In this document: positions 31,778 to 40,283 of the stretch, one piece after another
How positions within the stretch are numbered: position 1 is the first letter of the stretch
How the letters are laid out: each line of letters begins with the position of its first letter
Assembly: GCA_016790075.1 (NCBI GenBank)
Contig: JAEUPP010000027.1
Coordinates: 1 to 40,283 of the forward strand
Direction: 5' to 3'
Origin: Rhodanobacteraceae bacterium
Lineage (GTDB): Bacteria > Pseudomonadota > Gammaproteobacteria > Xanthomonadales > Rhodanobacteraceae
DNA length: 40,283 nucleotides
Made by a program: the position numbers and the translations under genes
The notes under the pieces: model-generated
What the model saw: the letters and a program-made list of their open reading frames with translations, nothing else
Told to the model about the DNA's origin: nothing
The model's database searches: none

Positions 31778-32836
31778 TCAGAGGTCTTGCTGATATTGCA
31801 CGTACGGCGTGCGCGCCTGGTTTTCGGCTTCGGTGCCGCTCAGGGGTGGGGTTGCGAGCAGATTCTGCGCGCCGATACTGAGTTCAGCCTGCCAGGGTGT
31901 GTGCCAGGTAAGCCCCAGGTCTATTCCGGTCCAGCGTTGGGTATCGATACGGGTGCCGCCACGCAACGGGCTATAGACACGCCCGGTAATGCTGGCGCTG
32001 AGTGTGTCGCTGCCCAGGCCGAGGCTCAGTGCTTTCTGCTGCCAGACCGAGTGGCTGCTGCCAAGGTCTGGAGTCAGTCGGATACGGCCTATGCTGGCGC
32101 CGAGATCCAGGCTCTGGCGGGTGCCGAAATGCCAACTGCCGCGTGCGCCAAACTGGGCGGAATCGCTAAAGCGTCCAAGGCTGTAGGCCGGGATCACGAG
32201 CCGTGGCAGCTGGCCGTTGCCAGGTGCTGCAATGGCTGGCAGGGTTGCGCTCAGTGCTGGCACTAAACTGTAAGGTAGCGCGGGCTCAAGCCAGCTCAAG
32301 GCCAGGCCAAGGTCGATGCCGAAGTTGCCTTTGGCCCAGCTTGCACCGAAATTGCCGCCATACCAGTTTGCGTTGCTGCCGGGTGCGCGCTGCTGGTTGC
32401 AGTCTGGGTTTGCAATGCTGAGATAGCCGCCGCCCTGGACACAGTCCAGCGACAGTCCGGGTTGTGCAAGCGCAAGCGGAGCCAGTGACACACCGCCATG
32501 CAAATTGCTTTGTTCGCCCAGTCGCACGCTGACCCGGCCGTTCAGCACGGAGGTCGCGTCGATGAGGCGCCAGTCAAGAGCTCCGCCGACCTGGGGCGAC
32601 GCCGGCGCGATTGGCGCGATCGGTGGGTTACTTTGTGCAACGGCGACGAGCAGGCGCCCGTCCGGTGTGCTCCACATCGGCACGAGGTGACCCGTTTCCG
32701 TGCCTGGGTTGCTGGCCAGCAGCCGGTCAAGCATGGCCCTTTGGCTGCCTTCGCCGGTTTCGACCACGAGGCGCTGGGCCGATGCCGTAAACGGCAGCAG
32801 TGCAGTCAACGCAGCGATGGCCAGGGGTTTGCGCAT
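31778..32836 (-). CDS. Probable outer-membrane beta-barrel protein, function unknown
   Basis: This 352-residue protein has a Sec signal peptide (MRKPLAIAALTALL, cleavage near ASA-Q, residue 20). The mature part has alternating polar/hydrophobic strands rich in Gly, Ser and Leu (SLDLGASIGRIRL, GIDLGLTWHTPWQAELSIGAQNLL), the pattern of an outer-membrane barrel, and two cysteines (CVQGGGYLSIANPDC) that may form a loop disulfide. The extreme C-terminus (YVQYQQDL) lacks the usual terminal aromatic residue, so a barrel with an unusual end or a surface beta-protein are both possible. It is divergent from the GGDEF-EAL gene across 208 bp. Confidence 0.6.
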   Translation of the reverse strand: MRKPLAIAALTALLPFTASAQRLVVETGEGSQRAMLDRLLASNPGTETGHLVPMWSTPDGRLLVAVAQSNPPIAPIAPASPQVGGALDWRLIDATSVLNGRVSVRLGEQSNLHGGVSLAPLALAQPGLSLDCVQGGGYLSIANPDCNQQRAPGSNANWYGGNFGASWAKGNFGIDLGLALSWLEPALPYSLVPALSATLPAIAAPGNGQLPRLVIPAYSLGRFSDSAQFGARGSWHFGTRQSLDLGASIGRIRLTPDLGSSHSVWQQKALSLGLGSDTLSASITGRVYSPLRGGTRIDTQRWTGIDLGLTWHTPWQAELSIGAQNLLATPPLSGTEAENQARTPYVQYQQDL

Positions 32837-33044
32837 GCAGGACGAAGTGGGGTGGGTGGCGGTTAGACTGGTCGCTGGACGGCAGAGTTCCGTCGCATCT
32901 AGTCACAGGTTTGGCGCCGAGTTTACAAAAAAGTAACGCAAAATGCTTGTCTTACGTCACTGATTCGAAGTGATTCCGCGCATCCTGGCAATATCGTTAC
33001 ACTGCGACAGCCCAGCCGAGCCGTTCCAAAAGGTTGTATTGCGT

Positions 33045-36011
33045 ATGCCCAGCTTCCCAGCCCCCCTCCACGCTCGGCTGCGTCGGGACAGCGATGCGGT
33101 TGACGCAGCGCTGCAAGGCTTGCTGTGCGCGGTAGGTTGGGATGATGTTGGGCAAGCTGGGGTAGCCGTATGTGCTGCCTTGCTCGGTGCAGGCGAGTAC
33201 AGGCTTGTCGACAGTGTGGCTGCAGCTGTCCTGATGGCGCGCCATCTCGCGCATCGTGCCGACGGCGTCCTGCCGGCAGCGCTGACGCCGCCGATCGTAC
33301 TGATCGAGCAGGAGTCGCGTCAGGTGCGTGTGCTCCAGCCGCTCGGTATTCCCGAAGCGACCACCGGCCTGCTTGATGCGCGCGTGCCTGTCGAGTCCTG
33401 GTCGGGCGCGGACTGGCAGGAAAACTGGTCGCGCGCTGTGCTTATGCTCGACGCAAAGCTGGTCAGCGTACGCGCTGCAGAAAGTCTGCAGCAGGCAGTT
33501 GAGCGGCTGGAGCGTGCCGAGCGCCTGCAGCGTGCCCTGTTCGCGATTGCCGATCAGGCGAACACTGATCGGGATATGCCAGAAGTCATGGCGGCTTTGC
33601 ATCGCATCATCGGCAGCCTGATGTATGCAGAGAATTTCTACATTGTGCTGTACGAACCTTCGCGGCACACGGTGCGCTTTCCGTACTTCGTCGATGTCGC
33701 GGATGCCGACGTGCCTGACGCCTCACGCGAGTTTGCGCTGCACGAGCTCTACGGCAGCATGACCTGGCATCTGCTGACCGGCGGCAGACCTCTGCACGGT
33801 CCGCCTGAGGCGCTGCGGTCGCAGGTCGAGGGGCGCATAGTCGAGGTGGGTCCGGAATGCGTGGACTGGCTGGGCGTACCACTGTTGCGTGGCAATGAAG
33901 TGGTCGGTGGCATAGTCGTGCAGAGCTATCGGGAAAGCGAGCGCTTGACCGAACAGGATCAGGCGCTGCTGACCTATGTCGCACAACACATTCTTACCGC
34001 GCTGGAGCGCCGCCGCGCGCACGAAGAGCTGGAACAACGTGTTGCCGAGCGGACAGACGCATTGCGTGAAGCCAACCGCGTGCTGCAGCAGCAGGTGCTG
34101 GAGCGGCAGCGCGGCGAGCGGCTGCAGGCGGCGCTGTTCCGCATCGCCGAGCTGGCGAATGCCACCGAGAGTCTGGATGAGTTCTACGCTGCGTTGCACC
34201 GGGTAATAGGCGGCTTGCTGAATGCGCGCAACTTCTATATCGCGCTGGCCTCAGACGATCGCAGCGAATTGCAGTTCCCATACTCGGTTGACGAGTTCGA
34301 TCACAATCGGCGCGCGCGCCGGCCAGGGCGCGGCCTGACCGAATACGTGCTCAACCATGGCACCGCACTGCTCGTTGATCGCGCCGGCATCGAGCGGTTA
34401 TGTGCAAGTGGGGACGTTGCCAGCATAGGCACACAGTCCAGTTGCTGGCTGGGAGTGCCGCTTATCTGCGCTGATCGCGCCGTCGGCGTGCTTGCCGTGC
34501 AGAGTTATTCGCAAGACTACAGTTATACGCCGCGCGACCAGGAACTGCTGACGTTCGTTTCGTATCACATCGCCAATGCGCTGGAGCGAAAACGCAGCGC
34601 GGAGTCGCTGAAGTCCGCCTATGCCGAACTTGAGCAGCGCGTCACCGAGCGCACCGGTGAGCTCGCCGCGGCGAATCGCGACTTGCGTGAACAGATGGCC
34701 TACCGGGAGAGTATTGAGCGCCAGCTCAAGTATGAAACTCTGCACGATTCGCTAACCGGCTTGCCGAACCGCACCCTGTTCCTTGAACGGCTGGAACTTG
34801 CCCTTGACCGCTACCGGCGTGATCCACGGGCTCTGTTCGCCGTGCTGTTCCTTGATCTGGATCGTTTCAAGGTCATCAATGATTCGGTTGGCCACCTCAT
34901 AGGCGACGACCTGCTGTATGAAGTGGGTGGACGCATCGCTGGCTGCCTTGAGGCCGAAGATGTGGCCGCGCGCCTTGGTGGCGACGAATTCGCGATCCTC
35001 CTGCACGATGTCGTTGATCCGGAGCGCGCGATGAATTTCGCCGCGCTTATCATTCAGGCGCTGAATGCGCCGATCAGGCTTGGAACCAAAGAAGTATTCA
35101 CTTCGACTTCGATCGGTATCGCACTGTGTTCGCCGCGTTATGCCAAGGCTGAGGAATTGCTGCGCGATGCGGATGTCGCGATGTATCGGGCTAAAGCCGA
35201 GGGGCGTCATCGCTATGCGCTGTTCGACGAGCGGCTGCACCAGGAAGCGCTGCGTCTGCTTGAAGTCGAGAACGACCTGCGCCGTGCCATAGCTCGTGGT
35301 GAGCTTGAACCGTATTTCCAACCCATCGTGCGTTTGTCGGATCGCAGTCTGGTCGGCTACGAGGCGCTGGTGCGCTGGCGGCATCCCGAACGCGGCGTGC
35401 TGTTGCCGGGTGATTTCTTGCCGGTTGCCGAGGACAGTGGTTCCGCCGAGCAGATCGACTGGCAGATGTTCGAGCGTGTCTGCGCGATTGCTCCGGCACT
35501 GACTGCACAAGGCGGGTTCATCAGTATCAACCTCACTGCGCGGCATTTCCGTCTCAGCGATCTTGATCGCGAGCTGCTTGCCATCCTTGACCGCAACGGT
35601 GTGATGCCTGGCCGCATCCGCATAGAAGTCACCGAGCGTGCGCTGCTGGAGAACCCGACACAGGTCAAGCAGATCCTCGATGGGCTGCGTCGCCGTGGCA
35701 TCAGCGTCGCGCTTGACGATTTTGGTACGGGTTACTCCAGCCTGAGCTATCTGCACCAGTATCCGCTGCAGGCGCTCAAGATCGACAGCTCATTTGTCGC
35801 TGAGATGCGGCCGTATCATGACGGCAGCTCAAGTGCCGTCGTACGCGCGATTCTCGCGATGGCGGGTTCACTCGGCATGCAGGTCATCGCCGAGGGCATC
35901 GAGACGGAAACGCAGCAGCAGGCGCTGGAAATGCTGGGCTGCGAATTTGGTCAGGGGTTCCTGTTTGGCCGGCCGCAGCCGGCCGAGCACTGGCTGGGAG
36001 TCGGGCAATAG
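33045..36011 (+). CDS. Dual-GAF GGDEF-EAL cyclic-di-GMP protein
   Basis: This 988-residue protein has no membrane segment and should be cytosolic. After ~150 residues of unassigned sequence come two GAF domains, each introduced by a near-identical helix (ERLQRALFAIADQAN at E159 and ERLQAALFRIAELAN at E358), the product of a 199-residue internal duplication. Coiled-coil linkers (LEQRVAERT, LEQRVTERT) lead to the GGDEF domain with intact GGDEF at 645-649. The RxxD inhibitory site position reads EAED, so feedback inhibition is probably lost. The EAL domain has EALVRW (773), INLTA, IEVTE, DDFGTG, LKID and AEGIET, a full catalytic set. Start is ATG 33045; a GTG at 32970 is possible. It may synthesise, degrade or both. 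Confidence 0.95.
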   Translation: MPSFPAPLHARLRRDSDAVDAALQGLLCAVGWDDVGQAGVAVCAALLGAGEYRLVDSVAAAVLMARHLAHRADGVLPAALTPPIVLIEQESRQVRVLQPLGIPEATTGLLDARVPVESWSGADWQENWSRAVLMLDAKLVSVRAAESLQQAVERLERAERLQRALFAIADQANTDRDMPEVMAALHRIIGSLMYAENFYIVLYEPSRHTVRFPYFVDVADADVPDASREFALHELYGSMTWHLLTGGRPLHGPPEALRSQVEGRIVEVGPECVDWLGVPLLRGNEVVGGIVVQSYRESERLTEQDQALLTYVAQHILTALERRRAHEELEQRVAERTDALREANRVLQQQVLERQRGERLQAALFRIAELANATESLDEFYAALHRVIGGLLNARNFYIALASDDRSELQFPYSVDEFDHNRRARRPGRGLTEYVLNHGTALLVDRAGIERLCASGDVASIGTQSSCWLGVPLICADRAVGVLAVQSYSQDYSYTPRDQELLTFVSYHIANALERKRSAESLKSAYAELEQRVTERTGELAAANRDLREQMAYRESIERQLKYETLHDSLTGLPNRTLFLERLELALDRYRRDPRALFAVLFLDLDRFKVINDSVGHLIGDDLLYEVGGRIAGCLEAEDVAARLGGDEFAILLHDVVDPERAMNFAALIIQALNAPIRLGTKEVFTSTSIGIALCSPRYAKAEELLRDADVAMYRAKAEGRHRYALFDERLHQEALRLLEVENDLRRAIARGELEPYFQPIVRLSDRSLVGYEALVRWRHPERGVLLPGDFLPVAEDSGSAEQIDWQMFERVCAIAPALTAQGGFISINLTARHFRLSDLDRELLAILDRNGVMPGRIRIEVTERALLENPTQVKQILDGLRRRGISVALDDFGTGYSSLSYLHQYPLQALKIDSSFVAEMRPYHDGSSSAVVRAILAMAGSLGMQVIAEGIETETQQQALEMLGCEFGQGFLFGRPQPAEHWLGVGQ

Positions 36012-36034
36012 GAGCGCCGGACGCAGGCAAGAGC

Positions 36035-36922
36035 TCAATGGGTGCTGTCCGAGCCGGGGATGTCGGGCTGATCGCGCAGCACCTGTTCCAGATCGACGCG
36101 GTCGAAGTGATAGCGCGTATTGCAGAACTCGCAGGTCACTTCAATGCGTCCGTCGGGCTGAAGCGCAGCCTCGCTTTCGGCGCGCCCGAGGTTGCGTAGT
36201 ACTGCAGCGACGCGGTCGCGACTGCACTGGCAGCCGAAGAACAGGGGACGCTCACCGGTCAGGCGCACATTCTCCTCGTGAAACAAGCGCAGCAATACTT
36301 GTTCGGCCGGCAGTTGCAGCAGTTCGGTGTCACTGAGCGTTGCGGCCAGGTGACCGACTCGGTTCCAGCCGTCAGGGTCGGTCTCGCCGGTGCCGCCAGT
36401 CTGGGCGAGTGGCTGCAGGATCAGCGCTGCAGCGCGGCCGCCGCCACAGGCCAGTTGTATGCGGCTCGGCAATTGCTCGGAGCGCTCGAAATAACCTTCA
36501 AGCAACTGGGCCAGGGTGCCGTGCTCGACAGGCACCATGCCCTGCTGGCGCTGACCGGTGGCGGGGTTGTCGATGGTGATCGCGAGCAGCGGCTCGGGCA
36601 GTTCGGCAAGATCGATGGCAGGCGCAACACCGTCACGCCATTGCGCCAGTCCACGTAGCCGGCCGGCGTCGTTGCACTCCGTGTAGAGCAGGCTAAGCTC
36701 GCCCTTGCTGCGAATGTGCAGCGAGAGGCTGCCGCTGAGCTTGATGGTGCCGCTCAGCGCGGCGGTTGCCGCTAGCGCCTGGCCGAGCAGGGCTGCAACA
36801 GCGGGTGGATACTCGCTGCGGCTGCCCACTTCCTGCCAGGTATCTTCAAGTTGCACGAGTACGCCGCTGACGCCGGCGCGTTCGAGCAGGAAGCGATGCA
36901 AACGATCCTTGGTGTGGTCCAC
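36035..36922 (-). CDS. hslO: Redox-regulated chaperone Hsp33
   Basis: This 295-residue cytoplasmic holdase is switched on by oxidation. The four zinc/redox cysteines are C231-Q-C233 (FFGCQCS) and C264-E-F-C267, matching CxC...CxxC. The N-terminal core shows GVSGVLVQLEDTWQEV, LLGQALAATAALSGTIKL and LYTECNDAGRLRG. Length is that of E. coli HslO (about 292). It is convergent with the GGDEF-EAL gene (24 bp between stops) and divergent from mtgA. Confidence 0.97.
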   Translation of the reverse strand: MDHTKDRLHRFLLERAGVSGVLVQLEDTWQEVGSRSEYPPAVAALLGQALAATAALSGTIKLSGSLSLHIRSKGELSLLYTECNDAGRLRGLAQWRDGVAPAIDLAELPEPLLAITIDNPATGQRQQGMVPVEHGTLAQLLEGYFERSEQLPSRIQLACGGGRAAALILQPLAQTGGTGETDPDGWNRVGHLAATLSDTELLQLPAEQVLLRLFHEENVRLTGERPLFFGCQCSRDRVAAVLRNLGRAESEAALQPDGRIEVTCEFCNTRYHFDRVDLEQVLRDQPDIPGSDSTH

Positions 36923-37085
36923 GTCTGACGGTCCTGATGGCGAGGCGGGGCGAAGTGCGGTCGCGGCCGGCTAATGCAAGTGCGCGCGGCCGATTATCGG
37001 CGAGAAGCACCGGCAATGCCGTGCTCTTGCCGCTGGTGCCAGCTTTCTGCGAACCTGCGCGGCCCCTCCTGCAGGCCCTCCCGGC

Positions 37086-37808
37086 GTGGCAGTCCGTCCT
37101 GGAAAACGCGGTGTATTGCGCTGGCTCTGGCGATGGGCTTTGCGTTTCGCGCTAGCCTGGGTGCTGGGCACGGTGTTGTTTGTGCTGCTGTTGCGCTTTG
37201 TGCCGGTCGGGTATTCGGGATTTATGCTGCAGCGTCAGATTTCGGCCTGGTTGGACGGTGAACGCGACTTTCAGCTGCGCCAGCGCTGGATTCCGCTGCG
37301 CCAGGTTTCCTCGACACTGCCGATTGCGCTGGTTGCGGCCGAAGACCAGAAGTTCCCTTTGCATTACGGTTTTGACGTCGACGCGATTCGCGACGCTATC
37401 GAAGATGCGGAGGACGGCGAACGCCTGCGCGGTGCGAGCACGATCAGCCAGCAGACCGCGAAGAACCTGTTTCTCTGGAACGGGCGCAGCTATGTACGCA
37501 AGGGACTGGAGGCGTATTTCACGCTGCTGATCGAACTGTGCTGGTCCAAGCAGCGCATCCTGGAGGTCTATCTGAACGTCGCTGAATTCGGCGATGGCGT
37601 TTACGGCGCGGCTGCTGCGAGCGAACGGTATTTCCACAAGACGCCAGGTGCGCTCACCGCGCGCGACTCGGCGCTGCTCGCCGCCGTATTGCCGAATCCA
37701 CGGCGTTTTCATGTCGACAAGCCCAGCGCGTATGTGCAGCGCCGAGCCGCGTGGATAGAGCGGCAGGCGCGGCAGCTTGGCGGGCCGTCTTATTTGCGGC
37801 ACGACTAG
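37086..37808 (+). CDS. mtgA: Monofunctional peptidoglycan glycosyltransferase
   Basis: This 240-residue GT51 enzyme polymerises lipid II into glycan strands without a transpeptidase domain. One membrane segment (residues ~14-37) anchors it in the inner membrane. Catalytic E86 lies in AAEDQKFPLHYGFD, followed by GASTISQQTAKNLFLW, RKGLEAYFTLLIE, KQRILEVYLNVAEFGDGVYG and the C-terminal LLAAVLPNPRRF. The start is the GTG at 37086; no ATG precedes the membrane segment. Length fits MtgA (about 240). Confidence 0.95.
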   Translation: MAVRPGKRGVLRWLWRWALRFALAWVLGTVLFVLLLRFVPVGYSGFMLQRQISAWLDGERDFQLRQRWIPLRQVSSTLPIALVAAEDQKFPLHYGFDVDAIRDAIEDAEDGERLRGASTISQQTAKNLFLWNGRSYVRKGLEAYFTLLIELCWSKQRILEVYLNVAEFGDGVYGAAAASERYFHKTPGALTARDSALLAAVLPNPRRFHVDKPSAYVQRRAAWIERQARQLGGPSYLRHD

Positions 37809-37903
37809 GTACGTTTTTATGGGTGATGCGGCGTAGCGGTTTACTCGCTACTGTCACGGCTTCCCGCTAGCATCTGCCAGTTCAGTCCAGCCAATCTGTG
37901 CCC

Positions 37904-38848
37904 ATGCAAACACTTGCCGTCGTCGTCCCTGCCTATAACGAAAGTGATGGTCTGCGCGAATTCCAGCGCCGCCTCGGGCTCGTGTTCGATGCGCTTGACC
38001 TCGATTGCCACGTGCTCTACGTCGATGACGGCAGCCGTGACGACACCTGGGAAGTCATGGAGTCGCTGCGCTCGGCTGACTCGCGCGTGGCGACCCTCAA
38101 GCTCAGCCGCAACTTTGGCAAGGAGCTCGCGTTGACCGCTGGCATCGATCACGTTGACGCCGACGCGGTTGTGGTCATCGACGCAGATCTGCAGGATCAG
38201 CCAGAACTCATTCCGGAGTTCATCAGGCGCTGGCGCGAGGGCTTCGATGTCGTCTATGGCACGCGGTCAAACCGTGCCGGCGAGACGGCGCTGAAGAAGT
38301 TCACCTCGGCGGCGTTTTATCGCGTCATGGAGAGGATGAGCGATCTGCCGGTGCCGCGCGACACCGGTGATTTTCGACTCATGAGCCGGCGTGTCGTGGA
38401 TGCGCTCAAGCTGTTGCGCGAACGGCAGCGTTTCATGAAGGGATTATTTACCTGGGTCGGATTCCGCCAGATTGCGATCATGTATGACCGCGATCCGCGC
38501 TTTGCCGGCGACAGTAAATGGAATTACTGGAAATTGTGGAATTTTGCGCTTGAAGGGATTACTTCGTTCTCGTCGTTCCCGCTGCGCGTCGCGACCTACA
38601 TCGGGTTCATGGCGGCGCTGGCTGCGTTCCTGTTCGGCCTTGTGGTGCTGGCCAAGGCGTTGTTCTTCGGTGATCCGGTACGAGGCTATCCATCGCTAAT
38701 GGTGGTCGTGCTGTTCCTCGGCGGTGCGCAGCTCATGGCGCTCGGCATGATAGGGGAATACCTGGGCCGCACCTACGTCGAGTCAAAGCAGCGACCGTTG
38801 TACTTTGTCGATCGTCACCACTTGCCGGCGAAAACTGGCGCTACCTAG
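37904..38848 (+). CDS. Family 2 glycosyltransferase, polyprenyl-phosphate type (DPM1/GtrB-like)
   Basis: This 314-residue enzyme probably transfers a sugar from a nucleotide donor to undecaprenyl phosphate. The GT-A core shows VVVPAYNESDGL, LYVDDGSRDDTWEVM, LSRNFGKELALTAGI and the DxD motif VVIDADLQDQPELI, then RDTGDFRLMSRRVVD and RQRFMKGLFTWVGF. Two C-terminal membrane helices (TYIGFMAALAAFLFGLVVL and MVVVLFLGGAQLMALGMIGEY) precede YLGRTYVESKQRPLYFV, the classic ending of GtrB/YfdH proteins. ATG 37904 is preferred to a GTG two codons upstream. No flippase (GtrA) gene is adjacent. A 6-bp inverted repeat (37833-37851) lies in the gap after mtgA. Confidence 0.92.
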   Translation: MQTLAVVVPAYNESDGLREFQRRLGLVFDALDLDCHVLYVDDGSRDDTWEVMESLRSADSRVATLKLSRNFGKELALTAGIDHVDADAVVVIDADLQDQPELIPEFIRRWREGFDVVYGTRSNRAGETALKKFTSAAFYRVMERMSDLPVPRDTGDFRLMSRRVVDALKLLRERQRFMKGLFTWVGFRQIAIMYDRDPRFAGDSKWNYWKLWNFALEGITSFSSFPLRVATYIGFMAALAAFLFGLVVLAKALFFGDPVRGYPSLMVVVLFLGGAQLMALGMIGEYLGRTYVESKQRPLYFVDRHHLPAKTGAT

Positions 38849-38915
38849 GATCGGGGGGGCTCGGCCATTTCTGTCTATGGACTCGGCCGCCATGACTAGG
38901 GCATCCTCCCGCGGT

Positions 38916-38933
38916 CCCGTTTGGGGAAACGGG
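38916..38933. terminator. Small hairpin between GT2 and BNR genes
   Basis: CCCGTTT (38916-38922), loop GGGG, AAACGGG (38927-38933): a 7-bp stem 68 bp after the glycosyltransferase stop, in the 193-bp gap before the next gene. It has no T-run and may only be a weak terminator or mRNA end structure. I see nothing else in this gap. Confidence 0.35.
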
Positions 38934-39041
38934 GCGCTCCAACTACGGTGCAGCAGGATTTCTGACGCCGTCATCGATTCGCCGGCAGCGCCACAGGGAG
39001 GGGCTTCGTGAGCGTGGCCGGTCCGCGTGGAGTTGCTGCGC

Positions 39042-40283
39042 ATGTCTGTTTCGTATGTTCCGTTATCGCGGTTTTATCTGTCTTTGGCTGCTGCGGCGCT
39101 AGTTGCCAGCGCTTGCCAATCCAATCCTTCGCGCAATTTCAGCGCGGCTGAGCGTGAACACGAAGAGCGCCAGGCCGCACCGCCCAAAGGTGATTACTGG
39201 GCGCTGCGCGCCTCGTATCCGACCGGCGATTTCCAGCCGTTATGGCTGGCTGAGTCTGCGCGTGCAGAGAAGCTAGTTCGCGCCGGTGTGCCGCAGGGTG
39301 ACAAGAGCTACCGGCGATCGTCATTGTCGCCGCTTGCCCTTGATCCGGCCGCATTCACCTCGCTGGGGCCAAGGCCGCTCAATGACACGGAATTTGGCTT
39401 CGGTCGCGTGTCCGGCCGCGTCAACGTCATCGTGGTCGACCCGGTCGACAACACGGTCGCATACCTCGGATCAGACGGCGGCGGCGTCTGGAAGACGACG
39501 AACTGCTGTTCGTCCACAACCACCTGGCAGCTCACGACTGATGTGGCTTCGGTGGTCAACGCCGCAATCGGCGATATTCATATCGACCCCAACAATCACA
39601 ACACCATCTACGCCGGCACCGGCGATCTGCGCTATGGCTCGTTCTCGTTTGGCTCGACGGGGCTACTCAAGAGTACGGACGCCGGTGCGACCTGGGCTGT
39701 ACTCGGTGAGAGCGAATTCGGACCGTTGTATGCGCCTTCCGCCAACGGGTTTCCGCAATACCAGGCCATAGGCAAGGTCGTCGTCGATCCGAATGACTCG
39801 AACAAGGTTGTGGTCGGTACCAAGACCGGACTGTTTTTCTCCTACAACGCCGGGACGAGCTGGTCGGGACCTTGTTATACCAATGCGTTTACGACCGGCC
39901 CCAACGCACAACGGCAGGACATCACGGGGCTGATTGCTGTAGACCTCGGCGCCACCACGACCCTGTATGCGGCGATCGGCACGCGCGGCACGCCTACCCC
40001 GGTGCAGCCGGATCTTGGCAAGAATGGGGCGAACGCGGTGTACCAGGCGGCAATGCCGTCCGCGGGCTGTCCGGCTGTTGCAGACTGGACCTTGCGCAAC
40101 ACCGGCTGGCCCGCCGGCACGGGCGACGGCACGCCGTCGACGACACGGGGCCGTATCGAGCTTGCCGTTGCGCCGAGCAACAACCAGGTCCTCTACGCAA
40201 TGGTTGCGGATGTGACCACGCGTGGCGTGAACTCGGTGCTGAAATCCAGCGACGGCGGTGCGACCTGGGCCCAGACTGCGACC
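39042..40283 (+). CDS. Exported Asp-box/BNR-repeat propeller protein (partial, runs off window)
   Basis: The frame starts at ATG 39042 and is open to the last base, giving 414 codons so far. The N-terminus is a signal sequence ending in LVASAC, a plausible though weak lipobox (Cys25), so it may be a lipoprotein. The body is built from sialidase/sortilin-type blades with Asp-box motifs: SDGGGVWKTTN, STDAGATWAVLG, SYNAGTSWSG and SSDGGATWAQT, separated by strands such as IHIDPNNHNTIYAGTGDLRYG and VVVDPNDSNKVVVGTKTGLFFS. This architecture matches BNR/VPS10-like secreted propellers that bind or cleave glycans. The catalytic residues and C-terminus are outside the window, so enzyme activity cannot be judged. 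Confidence 0.85.
   Translation, partial: MSVSYVPLSRFYLSLAAAALVASACQSNPSRNFSAAEREHEERQAAPPKGDYWALRASYPTGDFQPLWLAESARAEKLVRAGVPQGDKSYRRSSLSPLALDPAAFTSLGPRPLNDTEFGFGRVSGRVNVIVVDPVDNTVAYLGSDGGGVWKTTNCCSSTTTWQLTTDVASVVNAAIGDIHIDPNNHNTIYAGTGDLRYGSFSFGSTGLLKSTDAGATWAVLGESEFGPLYAPSANGFPQYQAIGKVVVDPNDSNKVVVGTKTGLFFSYNAGTSWSGPCYTNAFTTGPNAQRQDITGLIAVDLGATTTLYAAIGTRGTPTPVQPDLGKNGANAVYQAAMPSAGCPAVADWTLRNTGWPAGTGDGTPSTTRGRIELAVAPSNNQVLYAMVADVTTRGVNSVLKSSDGGATWAQTAT

Noticed and set aside
34752-35756. 334-residue minus-strand frame inside the GGDEF-EAL gene
   Set aside because: The plus strand encodes intact GGDEF and EAL motifs over the same bases; the antisense product has no recognisable feature.

Overview
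The window looks like chromosomal DNA of a GC-rich gammaproteobacterium of the order Lysobacterales (Xanthomonadales), possibly Rhodanobacteraceae. This is inferred from the gene content and order (AsmA-like/mutY/yggX, coaD/lipoprotein/YfhL-type ferredoxin, DUF6491-like protein, a three-gene pntAA-pntAB-pntB transhydrogenase, a very large TonB-dependent receptor) and from many secreted proteins. No 16S rRNA gene is present, so the genus is not fixed.

Layout. 1-6.1 kb is a secretome and accessory stretch: the start of an alkyl-sulfatase-like metallo-beta-lactamase-fold protein (cut by the window edge), a secreted protein of unknown function, a GH43 arabinanase-like enzyme, tRNA-Phe(GAA), an M66-like secreted zinc protease, and two non-coding repeat loci (a degenerate three-copy repeat at 1.17-1.49 kb and an 18-bp minisatellite at 5.87-6.06 kb). 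6.1-9.5 kb is a BlaI/M56 regulatory pair behind a perfect BlaI-type operator. The M56 protein carries an uncommon C-terminal array of eight 33-34-residue repeats. A small DUF6491-like exported protein follows.

9.6-15.1 kb is mostly housekeeping: yggX, mutY, an AsmA-like protein and ftsY on the minus strand, then rsmD, coaD, a lipoprotein and a ferredoxin on the plus strand. 15.3-20.5 kb holds gamma-glutamyltransferase, an MBL-fold hydrolase and a DUF4920 protein (probably one transcription unit), a Nudix hydrolase, and a secreted TPR/beta-propeller protein. 20.6-25.3 kb has a stand-alone 5'-3' exonuclease, a YdjA-type nitroreductase and the transhydrogenase operon.

25.4-31.7 kb is the most suggestive accessory module: on the minus strand, a TonB-dependent receptor, a strong intrinsic terminator, a TPR-sulfotransferase and an aspartyl/asparaginyl beta-hydroxylase-like enzyme. 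It has an AT-rich, palindrome-bearing region upstream. I infer an import-and-modification system whose substrate is unknown. 31.8-40.3 kb contains a probable outer-membrane protein, a soluble dual-GAF GGDEF-EAL protein, hslO, mtgA, a polyprenyl-phosphate-type glycosyltransferase, and the first 414 codons of an exported Asp-box/BNR propeller protein that runs off the end.

Gene ends in this window are often marked by perfect 10-13 bp GC-rich stem-loops without a U-tract. Only the TonB-receptor gene has a textbook intrinsic terminator.
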